Shown here one piece after another: positions 9,531 to 19,195 of a stretch of DNA of 64,000 bases; the stretch's first letter is position 1, and each line of letters opens with the position of its first letter. Made by a program: the position numbers and the translations under genes. The stretch spans positions 558,001 through 622,000 of the forward strand of contig WHUX01000012.1 of the NCBI GenBank assembly GCA_015179025.1. The letters run 5' to 3'. The stretch comes from Terfezia claveryi. Taxonomy: Eukaryota > Ascomycota > Pezizomycetes > Pezizales > Pezizaceae. A model generated the notes under the pieces. The model worked only from the letters and a program-made list of their open reading frames with translations. It was not told where the DNA came from and ran no database searches.

Positions 9531-11972
9531 ATGTATTTACCGTGGTACTATACACCTATTACCGCCTTTTTGCTTGTCCTGTATGTTGGGCAAGCTTTCT
9601 GTGCACCTATAAATCTTTCGCCCTACACGGGTCAAGATCTCAAGTTCACTGGAGGAGCGCATGATGGAAACCCCAAGGCTAGGAAGTACCAAATTCCAGA
9701 AAAGCATTTGGGAATTCATGGTGTCCTCAACAAGCGTGTTTTCCCAGGTGCTATGCAATTGACCACTGCACCAAACCGCCCTCAGATCGAAACCCAAATC
9801 CCTGCCATCGCTGCTGCTAGCACCTCTGTCGGCAGTAGTGATGAGAAGCCCAAGCTCCTCAAGACCGTTGCTCAAGGGCTGAGCAATTTCTTCAGAGCGA
9901 TCAAGGATTGGTTCAAGTCTGACTCCAGGACTGAGAGCTTCAAGGACCTTGGACGCCGCTTCAGCTCCTGGTTTAGAAATATGAAGGAAAAAATTCTACA
10001 GAGCAAACGATATCCCGTCGAGGAAGCAAAGCCACTGCCGAGGAAGAAGGCTGATGTGGCAGATGAACAAACAGCAGCTGAGCATGCAGCTAATCTTGAT
10101 GCGGTAGTCTCCGCAGCTCAGCCAGAAACGGAAAGTGAGCCAGTGAGGACACCAGCCAAGGCAAGATTGCCAGCTGTCCCAGTCGCACCTGTGAAGGAAC
10201 AAGAGCAGGCCCTCGTACATATCGAGCCCGCTGAACCCGTCAAGCCAGCGGAACCAGTCAAGCCAGATGCTCCAGTTCCACAAGATAACGGAGCTGAGAT
10301 TGATGGAGCTGTTTCGAGGGATCCCGAACATTACGCTCTTGCGCTTGCCCCCTTAAAGGTGCCTACCCCCAAAGTTTCTACGTCTGGGGTGGCTGCTCCA
10401 GAGGCACCTGCACCAAAACTACCCACCCCAGAGGTGCCAAAGGTAGAGGTATATTCTCCAAAGGCGCCCACTCCCGAGGCAGCTTCTCCCAAGGTACCGA
10501 CTCCCGAAGCAGCTTCTCCTAAATCACCTACCCCAAAGGTAGCTTCCCCTGAGATACCTACTCCTGAGGTTGCTTCCACCAAAGAAGCTGCTCCAAAAGT
10601 ACGTACACCGAAAGCACCAACTTCTGGGGCAGTCACTCAAAAGGCCCCTACTCCCGATGTCCCTACTCCCGATGTTCCTAATCCCGACAAGCCTAGTGAA
10701 TTGACTCACGATGCCACCCATATGCCAGTACGGCCTTTGGACCAGATCAAGGCGCCTTATCAGTCCATGGCAGAGGTTGAACTTGTCACTCAGGAAGCCA
10801 TCCGCAAGGTTAGGGAACAAAATGCAGCAGAAAGATTGGTGGCGAATCTCGACTCTGAGTATGAAGGATCCTTCGACGATGATGAGGCTCAAGACGCTCT
10901 TCGCCCCGGTATGGGAAGCTTAGTTGATGCCGACTATGAGAGATTGAGGAAACTCCCGTCTGGATACCGCTCACCTTTCAACAGTGAATACGAGTCGGGA
11001 CCTCCAAGAGGGAGAATTGGCACCTTCTCCAAGCAAGCCGACAAGGAATTGAGAGAGTTACAGGCAGAGGGATACGAAGACTATCCCATGCCACATTTCG
11101 ACGAAGGAGTGCGAAAGAAACCCAGCCACCTCGACCCTATGGATAACCTTTTCATCGAGCAAGGCCTTGACCCATTGAAAGTCGACCCCAGAGACCGCCG
11201 TAATTACGCCATTATTCTCGAATGGTACAAACAAACCAAAGCCCCCCAAGACCGCAAACACCCTAACCACCGAGAGCTTTATGAAGCCGACCATAACCCT
11301 CCTCCGGACGAACATGGAAGGCGATACCTCTGGGGCACCGACACATACATGGAACAGTCGTCCCGGCCCGCTCCAGTTCCTTACATCCGTGAGAATATGA
11401 AAGAAGCAGGAACTCTCGAGAAAATCGGGAAAATGACCACCTTCGGGCTCTTTTCTAACGACCCTAACCGCCCACACTTCTGGTTCCACGACTGGCTTCC
11501 TGGCTTTGACCGCAGAACTGAAATCGAAGACTGGATCGAGCTCAACATCCCCATTACCTGGATCGAAAACAACTTTCCCACGGAGGTTGGCCCCGTATCG
11601 AGGAGGAAATACGAGGATCTTTCGCCCCTAGAGAGGAAGGCGAGGTTGGAAGCGTATAATACCCAGTACAAGGAGGCTGCAAATAGGAAGAATAAGCAGA
11701 ATGCGCATACTCTTTTTAAAATGGGCCAGGCGGATGCATGTGTCCAGGCACTAAGGGCCGGTAAGAGCCAGGCAGAAGCGGCAATGACTTTCCCTTGTGA
11801 AGAGGAGATTTTGAACAATAGGGCTTTGTGGGATCAGTTGAAGGCTAGGCTGTTTACGAAGCAGGCGAGGCATAATTTATTGAAGCAGGCAAAGAATATG
11901 CATAGCATTGATCGGGAGGACTTGCATATGAGGTTGGAGGCGGATGGAGTGCTGGTTGTGGATGAACCATAG
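9531..11972 (+). CDS. Predicted secreted repeat protein, unknown function
   Basis: Intronless, 813 residues. The N-terminus is a classical signal peptide: MYLPWYYTPI, hydrophobic core AFLLVLYVG, predicted cleavage after QAFCA near residue 25. Residues ~170-280 are Pro/Glu/Ala-rich. Residues ~280-395 hold about a dozen degenerate ten-residue units of the type PTPEAASPKV. The second half (~410-813) is non-repetitive and rich in charged and aromatic residues, including HFWFHDWLPGF and EDWIELNIPITWIENNFP, and looks folded. It ends DGVLVVDEP. I recognise no domain. No transmembrane helix or GPI signal is evident after the signal peptide. Plausible roles are a cell-wall or extracellular-matrix protein or an effector-like protein, but the sequence gives no direct functional hint. 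Confidence 0.8.
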   Translation: MYLPWYYTPITAFLLVLYVGQAFCAPINLSPYTGQDLKFTGGAHDGNPKARKYQIPEKHLGIHGVLNKRVFPGAMQLTTAPNRPQIETQIPAIAAASTSVGSSDEKPKLLKTVAQGLSNFFRAIKDWFKSDSRTESFKDLGRRFSSWFRNMKEKILQSKRYPVEEAKPLPRKKADVADEQTAAEHAANLDAVVSAAQPETESEPVRTPAKARLPAVPVAPVKEQEQALVHIEPAEPVKPAEPVKPDAPVPQDNGAEIDGAVSRDPEHYALALAPLKVPTPKVSTSGVAAPEAPAPKLPTPEVPKVEVYSPKAPTPEAASPKVPTPEAASPKSPTPKVASPEIPTPEVASTKEAAPKVRTPKAPTSGAVTQKAPTPDVPTPDVPNPDKPSELTHDATHMPVRPLDQIKAPYQSMAEVELVTQEAIRKVREQNAAERLVANLDSEYEGSFDDDEAQDALRPGMGSLVDADYERLRKLPSGYRSPFNSEYESGPPRGRIGTFSKQADKELRELQAEGYEDYPMPHFDEGVRKKPSHLDPMDNLFIEQGLDPLKVDPRDRRNYAIILEWYKQTKAPQDRKHPNHRELYEADHNPPPDEHGRRYLWGTDTYMEQSSRPAPVPYIRENMKEAGTLEKIGKMTTFGLFSNDPNRPHFWFHDWLPGFDRRTEIEDWIELNIPITWIENNFPTEVGPVSRRKYEDLSPLERKARLEAYNTQYKEAANRKNKQNAHTLFKMGQADACVQALRAGKSQAEAAMTFPCEEEILNNRALWDQLKARLFTKQARHNLLKQAKNMHSIDREDLHMRLEADGVLVVDEP

Positions 11973-12066
11973 GTTGAAGTTGGGATAGTGGAAAAGTTGA
12001 AAAGCTAGTATGCATGTATTCTCTTCTGTAGCTTAGGGGCGTTATTGTTTATGTGGGAAGCCGGAG

Positions 12067-12328
12067 CAATCATTAGGGGGATATGCTGGGGATTTCCTAC
12101 TTGGTACCTTGTTCTAGCAGACGACTTCGTATTTTGTCGCGACTTCTTGTTTCAAGTATAGTAGCCTGCAATCATTAGGGGGATATGCTGGGGATTTCAC
12201 TACTTGGTACCTGGCTGTCCAGCAGCCCGTAAGCAAAATGTAATTAGTCTGGCAAGCAAAGTTGTCACCTTGTTCTAGCAGACGACTTCATATTCTGTCG
12301 CGACTTCTTGTTTCGGTATAGTAGCCTG
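12067..12328. repeat. Tandem duplication with an insertion in copy 2
   Basis: Copy 1 is 12067-12168 (102 bases) and copy 2 is 12169-12328 (160 bases). Both begin CAATCATTAGGGGGATATGC and end with TATAGTAGCCTG. Copy 2 differs by about 58 extra bases in the middle, starting GGCTGTCCAGCAGCCCG. It lies just downstream of the secreted-protein gene. Confidence 0.9.
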
Positions 12329-12526
12329 GCTCCAGTATGAAGCATAGAATATGTGTTGTCGGTTCCAATACGTACCTAGGCTTTGCAGATGGTGGCGAGA
12401 GAGTTTGATATTTGTCATTAAGTTAGATGCATGTACGGGTTGAACAATTAGATATGCTGGCGTGAGTTGATGTGAGTTTTATTTGGAATCCTTAACTTAA
12501 AGTAATAATTGAACGATACTTGCATT

Positions 12527-12615
12527 TGGGGGAGGAGGAGGAGGGAATTAGGAGGAGGAGGGGGTTAGGAGGAGGAAGGGGTTAGGAGGAGGGGGTTTTG
12601 GGGGGGGGGGGGTTA
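12527..12615 (+). repeat. G-rich GGA/GGTTAGGA repeat
   Basis: Imperfect GGAGGA and GGGGTTAGGAGG units ending in a run of about 13 G. It has several G-runs within short distance, so it could form a G-quadruplex on the + strand. Confidence 0.75.
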
Positions 12616-12721
12616 CTTAGTTCATTTTTTAGCAATCGCGGTTACCCTGAATAAAGCGCGCTTTTTGTGCGAATCGGAGAAGTTCTAGATGGATATGGTT
12701 TCCAAGTTTTTCCGATGGTAG

Positions 12722-13118
12722 GAGTGTATCCTTTCTTTCTTTTTTCTTTTTTCTTTTTTCTTTTTCTTTTTTTTTTTTTCTTGGGGGGGAGGAGGGCGGA
12801 AAGTGGTTTCGGTGCTGTGACTACCGGTAAAAAAGAAAAAGGGGAAAAAAAAAAAAACCGAGAGAAAATATACACGACAGATGATATTGAAACCGACGAT
12901 ACACACACACACACACACACACACTCTCTCTCTCTCTATATATATATACGGTACATTCCAAAAGAGAAACAAAAAAGTTTGTGTGTGTGTGTGTGTGGGT
13001 GGGTGGGGGACTCCATCAAAATCAACCCCCCCCCCCCAAATATGTGGCGAGGGTGGCGTGGCGCAACAACCTCTTTTCTCCCACAGCTAACATAGATCAT
13101 TATTATTATTATTATTAT
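12722..13118. repeat. Cluster of microsatellites
   Basis: In order: TTTTTC-rich pyrimidine tract (12738-12780), (CA)n-(CT)n-(TA)n at 12901-12949, (GT)n at 12979-12997, a C run near 13026-13037, and (TTA)n at 13098-13118. No gene between 11973 and 13739. Confidence 0.85.
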
Positions 13119-13739
13119 ATCCCTCCTATTTTCACCTCATCAACTCTGATCCAGGTGTTCTTGAGAAATTTAAAAAATAAAAATAAAAAAAATTCAAATG
13201 ATTTTATGTATGTTAGTGATGTTTATCTTCTAAGTAAGGACCTTGTGTGTTTTTGTAGGGGGGTGGGAAGGGAAAAGATTTGCTGGAATTATTAATAATA
13301 AGATAAAAACATTCCTTACCTACTACTACACTTACCTACTTACGCTGCTGCGTATGATGAAACCCAGCACATGATCATAAAGACCTTTCTAAAATCATGG
13401 CCAATGAAAGTTCCAATGGTATATCTAGTTTTTTTTTTCTCTTGCAGATTGAAGAAGAAGAAATCACCTAGAAACCCCTTCAGACCCAGGGTACAGTATC
13501 GATTACGTACCCCCAAGGGGGAGAAAGAGAAGATGATTCGTGATACTAGTCTAACGAATCTATACTATCTACGTATGCAGCTGACACTGAATCAAAAACG
13601 TACTAAAAGCAGAAAAGACCAGCAAGAATCTTTGATATCAAAGATATGTCCCACAATAAACCCCGACCGGTACGTAACTCACCGAAACAAAGATCAAAAG
13701 GAATCAATAAAACACAATCCACGCTCTACTCCCTCTTTA

Positions 13740-14560
13740 TCAATTACGAACTTCAATAGTCAAACACCTCTCCACCACTCTCTTGTACTCTTCCCAAGTT
13801 ACACTCGCCTTCGTTCCCTTATACCTCGTCACATCCAACTCCACTTTCTTCCACTCGCTTTCTCTCCCACTCCATCCCGCCTTTCGCATGAGACTGATCA
13901 GTGTCTCCTCCTTTGTCCAGCCTTGCTCAACAGGCACATCTGGGAGATATGTGGCTCCTAGTCTCCGGCCATGGTATACAAAGGATATTCGGAGCCCGTG
14001 GATCCCATGCTCCCAGTCCATAGAGTGCTCGGCTGGCTCAAAGTCGGTTAGGATTGAAACTGCGCAGCTGAGATCGGGGAGGTCGCGGGCGCGGATGGGG
14101 TTGAAGCGGGTATCTTCTAAGGCACTGTTGTAATGGAGAGTGTTAGAGCATTCGGTACACAAGTGTAGACTGATTAAGCTTGGTGTGCTTGCAGTAGTAG
14201 TTAGAATATATAAGCTTACGCAGTGAGAGCATATTGCTGCAATCCTGACTCCAAGGCCTGTGGTTCAAATGTCCCAATACACCCCCGGAGTTTATGCTGC
14301 GAGCTCTCCTTATTCCATGTAACGAACAACGGCGAATTCGGCAACTTTTTTAATTTTGGGAGCCTGACAATTTGCGGCTCCACGGGGGCACCGTTGACTG
14401 CCAGCACTTGGCCATCTGGACCTAATTTTGTATCAAACTCCTCCTCGTACAGCATGATGCTGTAGACCCGGTCAATAGTCTGTAGCGGGATCGGCTTCCG
14501 TTTCTCGAAATGTGCGACAAGAGAGTCGAAGCAGTAGACCGAGTGAAATGCTTCTGCCAT
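13740..14560 (-). CDS. AMMECR1-domain protein
   Basis: Two exons: 14560-14220 and 14124-13740, with a 95-base intron (GTAAGC donor, AACAG acceptor); 241 residues. The start MAEAFHSVYCFDSLVAHF is typical of the fungal family. The AMMECR1 signature LRGCIGTFEP sits near residues 92-101, and the exon join reads QYALTA-ALEDTRFNPI, which is the conserved continuation, so the splice is well supported. Later conserved parts are SILTDFEP, HGIHGLRISF, ATYLPDVPVEQGWTKEETL and the end WEEYKRVVERC. The domain is conserved from archaea to humans. Its biochemical role is still uncertain; a nuclear regulatory function has been proposed in animals. Nothing here is unusual in length. Confidence 0.95.
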
Positions 14561-15404
14561 TATAACTGCTGAAAGCCGGTATTATGGGTATGAAGCCCAG
14601 GAAGCCCAGGATGCAATGGGGGGTGAGGGGTGAGGGGTGAGGGGTGGGGGGTGGGGGGCTGCGTTGGTGGGGTAAATTGCAGTTTATGATAAGGAAAACG
14701 CCAGAGCTCTAAAGTTTTGTAGTAAACGAGAAGATGGGGTGTCTGCACCTCACCGCACGCCTCTGGCCCTTTGAATCGCGGCTATATGATAATCTACTGG
14801 ACTGCCGCGAATAAAAAGGATCAGAAGAGTGAGCAGATACACCACACCGATTATCCGGCGGGGAAAATAACTGCTGGGCTGTTTTGCTGTTTAAATCTGG
14901 CTCCGGTCTCTCCACACCGGAGTAGAGGCCAGCTTGCCAAGACAGGGGGCAAGCATGTGAACAGTTTGCCTGTAGTTTAAACGCCTCATACGGGCCGTTA
15001 CCTTTTGATGCTACTGTACTCCCGTATATATATGTCCATATTCTTTTAGTAATGGCTGATTGGCTGATTGGCTTGATTCCGATGGCCCCCCGGTCCGAGC
15101 CTACGTAGAGGAAACCCCGGTGGGCTTCCGGATTGGACGTCGGCATGAAGGCACGAATCTTTCCGTATGCCCATTCTTTCCATTATTCTGACCCATCCCG
15201 ACGTTCCTTTTTGTTGCCGGCCAGGCTAGCCAGGCTAACCAGACTTAGTGCAGACAACTCCCCGGCTCATGGAGCTAGGCTGAATGCGGTAGTATGTCCA
15301 AAGCCCAAAGGTTAGTCTGGTTGGCACCGCAAAGGCACGGCACTCATGATCTCATGATCAAGCCACAGATCAAGCCACAGAGCCTCTCAAGAAACGAACC
15401 GTAA
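14561..15404. promoter_or_regulatory. Divergent intergenic region, AMMECR1 / SWSAP1-like genes
   Basis: 845 bases between two divergent starts. It contains GGGGTGA repeats at 14620-14660, a TATATATA element near 15016, a tandem GCTGATTG repeat near 15055-15072 and a duplicated ATCAAGCCACAG just ahead of the + strand start (15358-15380). No ORF is convincing. Confidence 0.4.
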
Positions 15405-16211
15405 ATGCCTCCTCCACCCACACCTCTCGCCCTTCCCCTCCCATCCGCCCTGCACTTCCTCCGCTACGTCCTCTCAAATACACCGCCATCTTGGGATCCT
15501 AGCCCAAATCTAGAATTCCACAGCACTACCACAAAAACACTCCTCGTCATCTGCTCCTCCCGAAATGCCTTCCTTCACACGCTCCTGGATTCGTCCTCTG
15601 GCGACCTCAATCCCCATCTCACAACCCCCTTCTCTACCCTTGCAGCATCCGTCCACATCAAAATAGTCTTCACCCCAACAATCCAGCATCTCCGTGCATA
15701 CCTCTCTTCACTGCCTTCCCGAGATTTCTCCGTGAGCCAGCCAGTTTTGCTGGCTATCTGGGGTCTAGTTGAAGCACATGCAGAGACGACGGAGTACTCG
15801 GCACAAGGGATAGGGAGGACAGTAGCGTCTGTGGTCGCAGCAGGAGTGAGGACTGGGATGGGGATTGTTGTTGGGGGAGTGAAATGTGCAGGGGGAGAAG
15901 GTTTTGATGGAGGGGAGGGCATGCATGTACAGGTTCCGATGTTGAATAGCACAGTAAAGTTAGGAAAGGAGATGGAGGTTGTGGCAAGGGGGAGGGTCAA
16001 CGTGAGAGATATATTTTCGCGGTGGTTTATTTGGAGGGACTATGAAGATGAGGAAGGGGAGGAGCAATATGGGGAGCAGGAAGAGGAGGTCGCGGCCGGG
16101 ATGGAGCAGCCGCACGGGGAAGGGGAACCGCAAGCGCCCCTCCATGAAGCAGTAATGGGTCAAGGACGGCCCTCCAGCGTCAGTGGGGAGTCGTACGACG
16201 ACGAGCTTTAG
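15405..16211 (+). CDS. Putative RecA-fold (RAD51-paralogue-like) protein resembling SWSAP1
   Basis: Intronless, 268 residues, ATG in the context GTAAATGCC. There is no recognisable Walker A. The order of segments is still that of a RAD51-paralogue core: a strand TKTLLVICSS (~45-54), VHIKIVFTPTIQHLRAYL (~85-102), a Walker-B-like strand PVLLAIWGLVEAH (~115-127) followed by SAQGIGRTVASVVAA, a strand MGIVVGG, and a terminal RVNVRDIFSRWFIW. This is the layout of the Shu-complex partner SWSAP1 and related short paralogues that promote RAD51 filament assembly. The C-terminal 60 residues are acidic and disordered. The assignment is by pattern, not by strong motif identity; another degenerate P-loop protein is possible. 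It is divergent from AMMECR1 and convergent with NUF2. Confidence 0.45.
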   Translation: MPPPPTPLALPLPSALHFLRYVLSNTPPSWDPSPNLEFHSTTTKTLLVICSSRNAFLHTLLDSSSGDLNPHLTTPFSTLAASVHIKIVFTPTIQHLRAYLSSLPSRDFSVSQPVLLAIWGLVEAHAETTEYSAQGIGRTVASVVAAGVRTGMGIVVGGVKCAGGEGFDGGEGMHVQVPMLNSTVKLGKEMEVVARGRVNVRDIFSRWFIWRDYEDEEGEEQYGEQEEEVAAGMEQPHGEGEPQAPLHEAVMGQGRPSSVSGESYDDEL

Positions 16212-16564
16212 CTCATATGTACAATATACTATCCCAGAGAGTGAATGCACTGTTTCTTAGCTAAATATCCAAGGCAGCAACAATTAAATAGCAGAGAAAA
16301 CCGACACCCGATGTACAAGCAATTTACACCGCAAAACCCCACCCTATAGAGCCCAAATTTAAAATTAAAAAAAATGGTTTAAAACCCCCCAAACAAGCAA
16401 AGCCAGTCGAAAAAAGAGAAAAAAATAAAAAATAAAAAGACTTAAGAGATGACTTTGACACACGTCAACGATCCAACTAACCAGCATAAACAGTAGTCTG
16501 GCTTGCACTAGCCCCAAGCCAGACTACATAAACAGCAGAAACAAATGCAACCAATGAATGCATT
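16212..16564. other. Convergent 3' region
   Basis: 353 bases between two converging genes, with A-rich tracts (AAAATTAAAAAAAATGG, AAAAAATAAAAAATAAAAAG) and TAGTCTGGCTTGC/AAGCCAGACTA, a short inverted repeat near 16494-16525. No gene seen. Confidence 0.5.
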
Positions 16565-18088
16565 CTAACTTATCGAGTTGATCTTCTGCTCCATCTCTCG
16601 TATATAAGTCTCAATATGCGCCTTCATCTTTGCCATCTCCGTCTGCGCCCTGTGGACTTCATCCTCTGTTTGCTCTTTTAGATCTGTCATCTATGGGACA
16701 CCACGCACAGATATATATTAGCCAACACTCACCTCATGGGTAAAAAAAAAAAAAAGAAAACACACCTTCTTCTCAAACTGCTCAATCCTCATCTTCTTCC
16801 TCTCCATGTCCTTACTCTTCTCTCCCCTCTCCCTACTCAGCTCATCATATACGCCCTTCAGCTTCTCCATCTTCTTCTGCGCCTGCTCCCTTTTCCCCTC
16901 CGCCTGCGCTCTCACCCTGTCTATCTTTTCCCGTACATGCTCCAACTGCCTCGTCAACAACGCCTCCTGCCTCTCCACATCCTTAGTCTCATTCTCTTTC
17001 GACTTGAGAATCTCCTCATGCTTCGAGACCTTCCTAGCCGTTTCCTCCATCTTGACCAGCTCCCCTTCACACTCCTCCATGACTTTGATACAGCTCGTCA
17101 CATCGGTCTCAATAATCGTATACGACTCCATGCTTGTCTGTAGCGCGCGAGTGCGCCTCTCGAGGGTATCGCTGAGGTTCTTCTCGGATAAGAGAGTGGC
17201 GTTCATATCGACAATGACCTGCTGTAGTTTCTCGGGGCTATCGACTATATAATTTCTTAACTTATCACACTCCTGCTTCCCTTTGACCGTCAGGTATTGT
17301 CTATCCGTCAACGCCGACTTCAACGAAAGCCGGTCGTTCCTCTCATTGTGAAACTCCACACTCAGTCCTGTCTGTCGTTTCTTCATCGCTCTCAGGTCGG
17401 ACGTTAGCGCCTCGTTTACTTCTTTGGCGATCTTAATTGCCGGCTCGTCCTGCTTGACTTGCTTCTCTACCCGTTGGATCTCGTCCCGTAAATGCCCATT
17501 CTCATGCAATAGCTCCTCAAACCTAGCTTTTGCCTCCTCCGGCCTCGCTACCTGCTCGCTAATAACCCCCCAGCGTGCTGCATCCGCACGGAATCTCATA
17601 AAGTTAATAACCTGGGAGAGATGTGTTCTAAGCCGCCTATAATCCGGCTTCAGCAGATCCTGAAAACTAAAATCCCTCACATTACACACGACCATAAGCC
17701 TACTCAGACTCCTATAAAACGCCATCAGGGACATGCTCTCCTTATGTGTCTCTGGATGTTCCATCTCACTCATCCCCACGCGTAGTAGGGCATCGACAGT
17801 CTCCCTGCGTACACCTATCACTTCGGCGACGAGCTGCTCGTACACGAGTTGTACTTGCGTGGGGCTGGGGTTTTTGAGGTCGCCGAGAGTGAAGTTCATG
17901 CTGATGAGTACGGAGAGGCACGACACGATTTCATCGTCTGTGAGGAGAATTGAATCGTCTTCGTCTTCGGCTGGTTTGGACTTTTTGGTGGTGGTGGGTG
18001 GAGGGGGTTGGGAGGAGCCGATAGCGGAGCCCCGGGGAGGGGCAGCGCCGGCGCGGAAGATGTTGGAGTCGCGGGGCCGAAAGGACAT
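16565..18088 (-). CDS. NUF2: Kinetochore protein NUF2 (NDC80 complex)
   Basis: Two exons: 18088-16766 and 16690-16565, with a 75-base intron (GTGTGT donor, polypyrimidine tract, CATAG acceptor); 482 residues. It forms with NDC80 the microtubule-binding head of the NDC80 complex at the outer kinetochore. The start MSFRPRDSNIFRAG is chosen by homology, because the frame remains open upstream to 18415. The N-terminal calponin-homology domain (~45-175) shows LLTDDEIVSCLSVLISMNF, DLLKPDYRRLRTHLSQVINF and FMRFRADAARW. The rest is long coiled coil. The last exon adds MTDLKEQTEDEVHRAQ and ends KINSIS, extending the coiled coil, so the true C-terminus is only reached after splicing. Length agrees with the family (about 450-480). 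Confidence 0.95.
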
Positions 18089-18506
18089 GGTTAGTAGTGG
18101 AGGGGAGGGGAGGCGTGAGAGTAGATGGGTGGTGGAGAGTGTTTGTGAGATTGTATGCAGGAGCTGGTGACGGGGGGAACTCTGTTTATGTGCGCCTTGT
18201 AGGGTTGGCTGATGTTTGTATTCTGTAGAACGTAGGCTGCTGGTAAAATAGATTTTATCCAATTGCGATTTGCGATTGTTGCTTGCCGTGTTTGTTTTTT
18301 GTTTGTTTACCCCATCCCATAACTTGACCAAAAAATTAGTGCCCGCCGTCATCATCTTGGCAACCCAACTACCCGGCGACGCGTTACCCTGAGCTTTCCC
18401 ACTTACAGTAACCATCGTTAGCGAATATCTACGAGTTTATCCATCCTCCCCTACACTACTTCGCCACCTACAACCTCCAACACACCAACGCCAAACCAAG
18501 TAATCC
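18089..18506. promoter_or_regulatory. Divergent promoter region, NUF2 / small membrane-protein gene
   Basis: 418 bases between two start codons on opposite strands. CT-rich on the + strand near 18440-18500. No clear TATA box was recognised. Confidence 0.4.
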
Positions 18507-18907
18507 ATGCCTATCCTCCTCCTCATCACCCTCCTCTTTCTCCTCCCCCTCCTCCTCTTCCTCGGTACCTCACCTCCCCTCCCCCCCCTCCAAAGGAAAA
18601 AAAAAAAAAAAAAATCCCTACTAACATTCCCCCCCCACTTCCCCCGCCTCTCCAACAACACACAGTCTACCTCGCCCTCTCCTCTTGCCTGGGAGCCTCC
18701 CTCCGCAACCCCAGACTCAGACCCATGTTCAGACCGTACTTCGGCAACCAGTACATGCGCGCCTCTAGCAGCCTTGGTGCATGGGAGGGGATTGAGTTGG
18801 CGGGGATAGTGAGGGAAGATGGTGGCGCGGGGGATTGGGGTAGTGGGAGTAGTAGTGACGAGGAAGAAGTTGGGGAGAGGGAGAGGGAGAGGGAGAGGGA
18901 GAGGTAG
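18507..18907 (+). CDS. Small spliced single-pass membrane protein, unknown
   Basis: Two exons: 18507-18564 and 18666-18907; 99 residues. The 101-base intron has a GTACCT donor, a perfect TACTAAC branch site near 18613 and a CACAG acceptor. Unspliced, the frame runs into low-complexity sequence; spliced, it gives a coherent protein. It starts MPILLLITLLFLLPLLLFL, a hydrophobic N-terminal helix that could be a signal anchor. Then comes YLALSSCLGASLRNPRLRP, a Tyr/Met/Phe-rich stretch MFRPYFGNQYMRASSS, and GAWEGIELAGIVREDG. It ends with an (ER)n tail encoded by GAGAGG repeats. I do not recognise the family. The ideal branch point and frame-restoring splice argue that it is real, but there is no transcript evidence. 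Confidence 0.55.
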
Positions 18908-19195
18908 AGGGGGTTGTTGGATGGGGGGAGATAAGGAGGAGTATATTGAGGGTGATGGGGTGGAAGGCTAGCGGCAGTTTTGCATACGGTTGAAATAATG
19001 AAACTATATTAATATGTTGATGGCTGGCTGATGGGTTTAATGCCTTTTATAATAATCATGCGGGATGAATAATATGGGAATTTACTTTATGACCATGCAG
19101 AAACGCCGTGTAAAACAGTAACAATCCATCTTTAAAGAAACATCACCCCGAACCCTCTAGGACACAAAAAAATGATAATACCGTCCACTTTTCTA

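Noticed and set aside
18089..18415. N-terminal extension of NUF2 to an ATG at 18415
   Set aside because: The 109 extra residues are low complexity and overlap the promoter; MSFRPRDSNIF is the family-type start.
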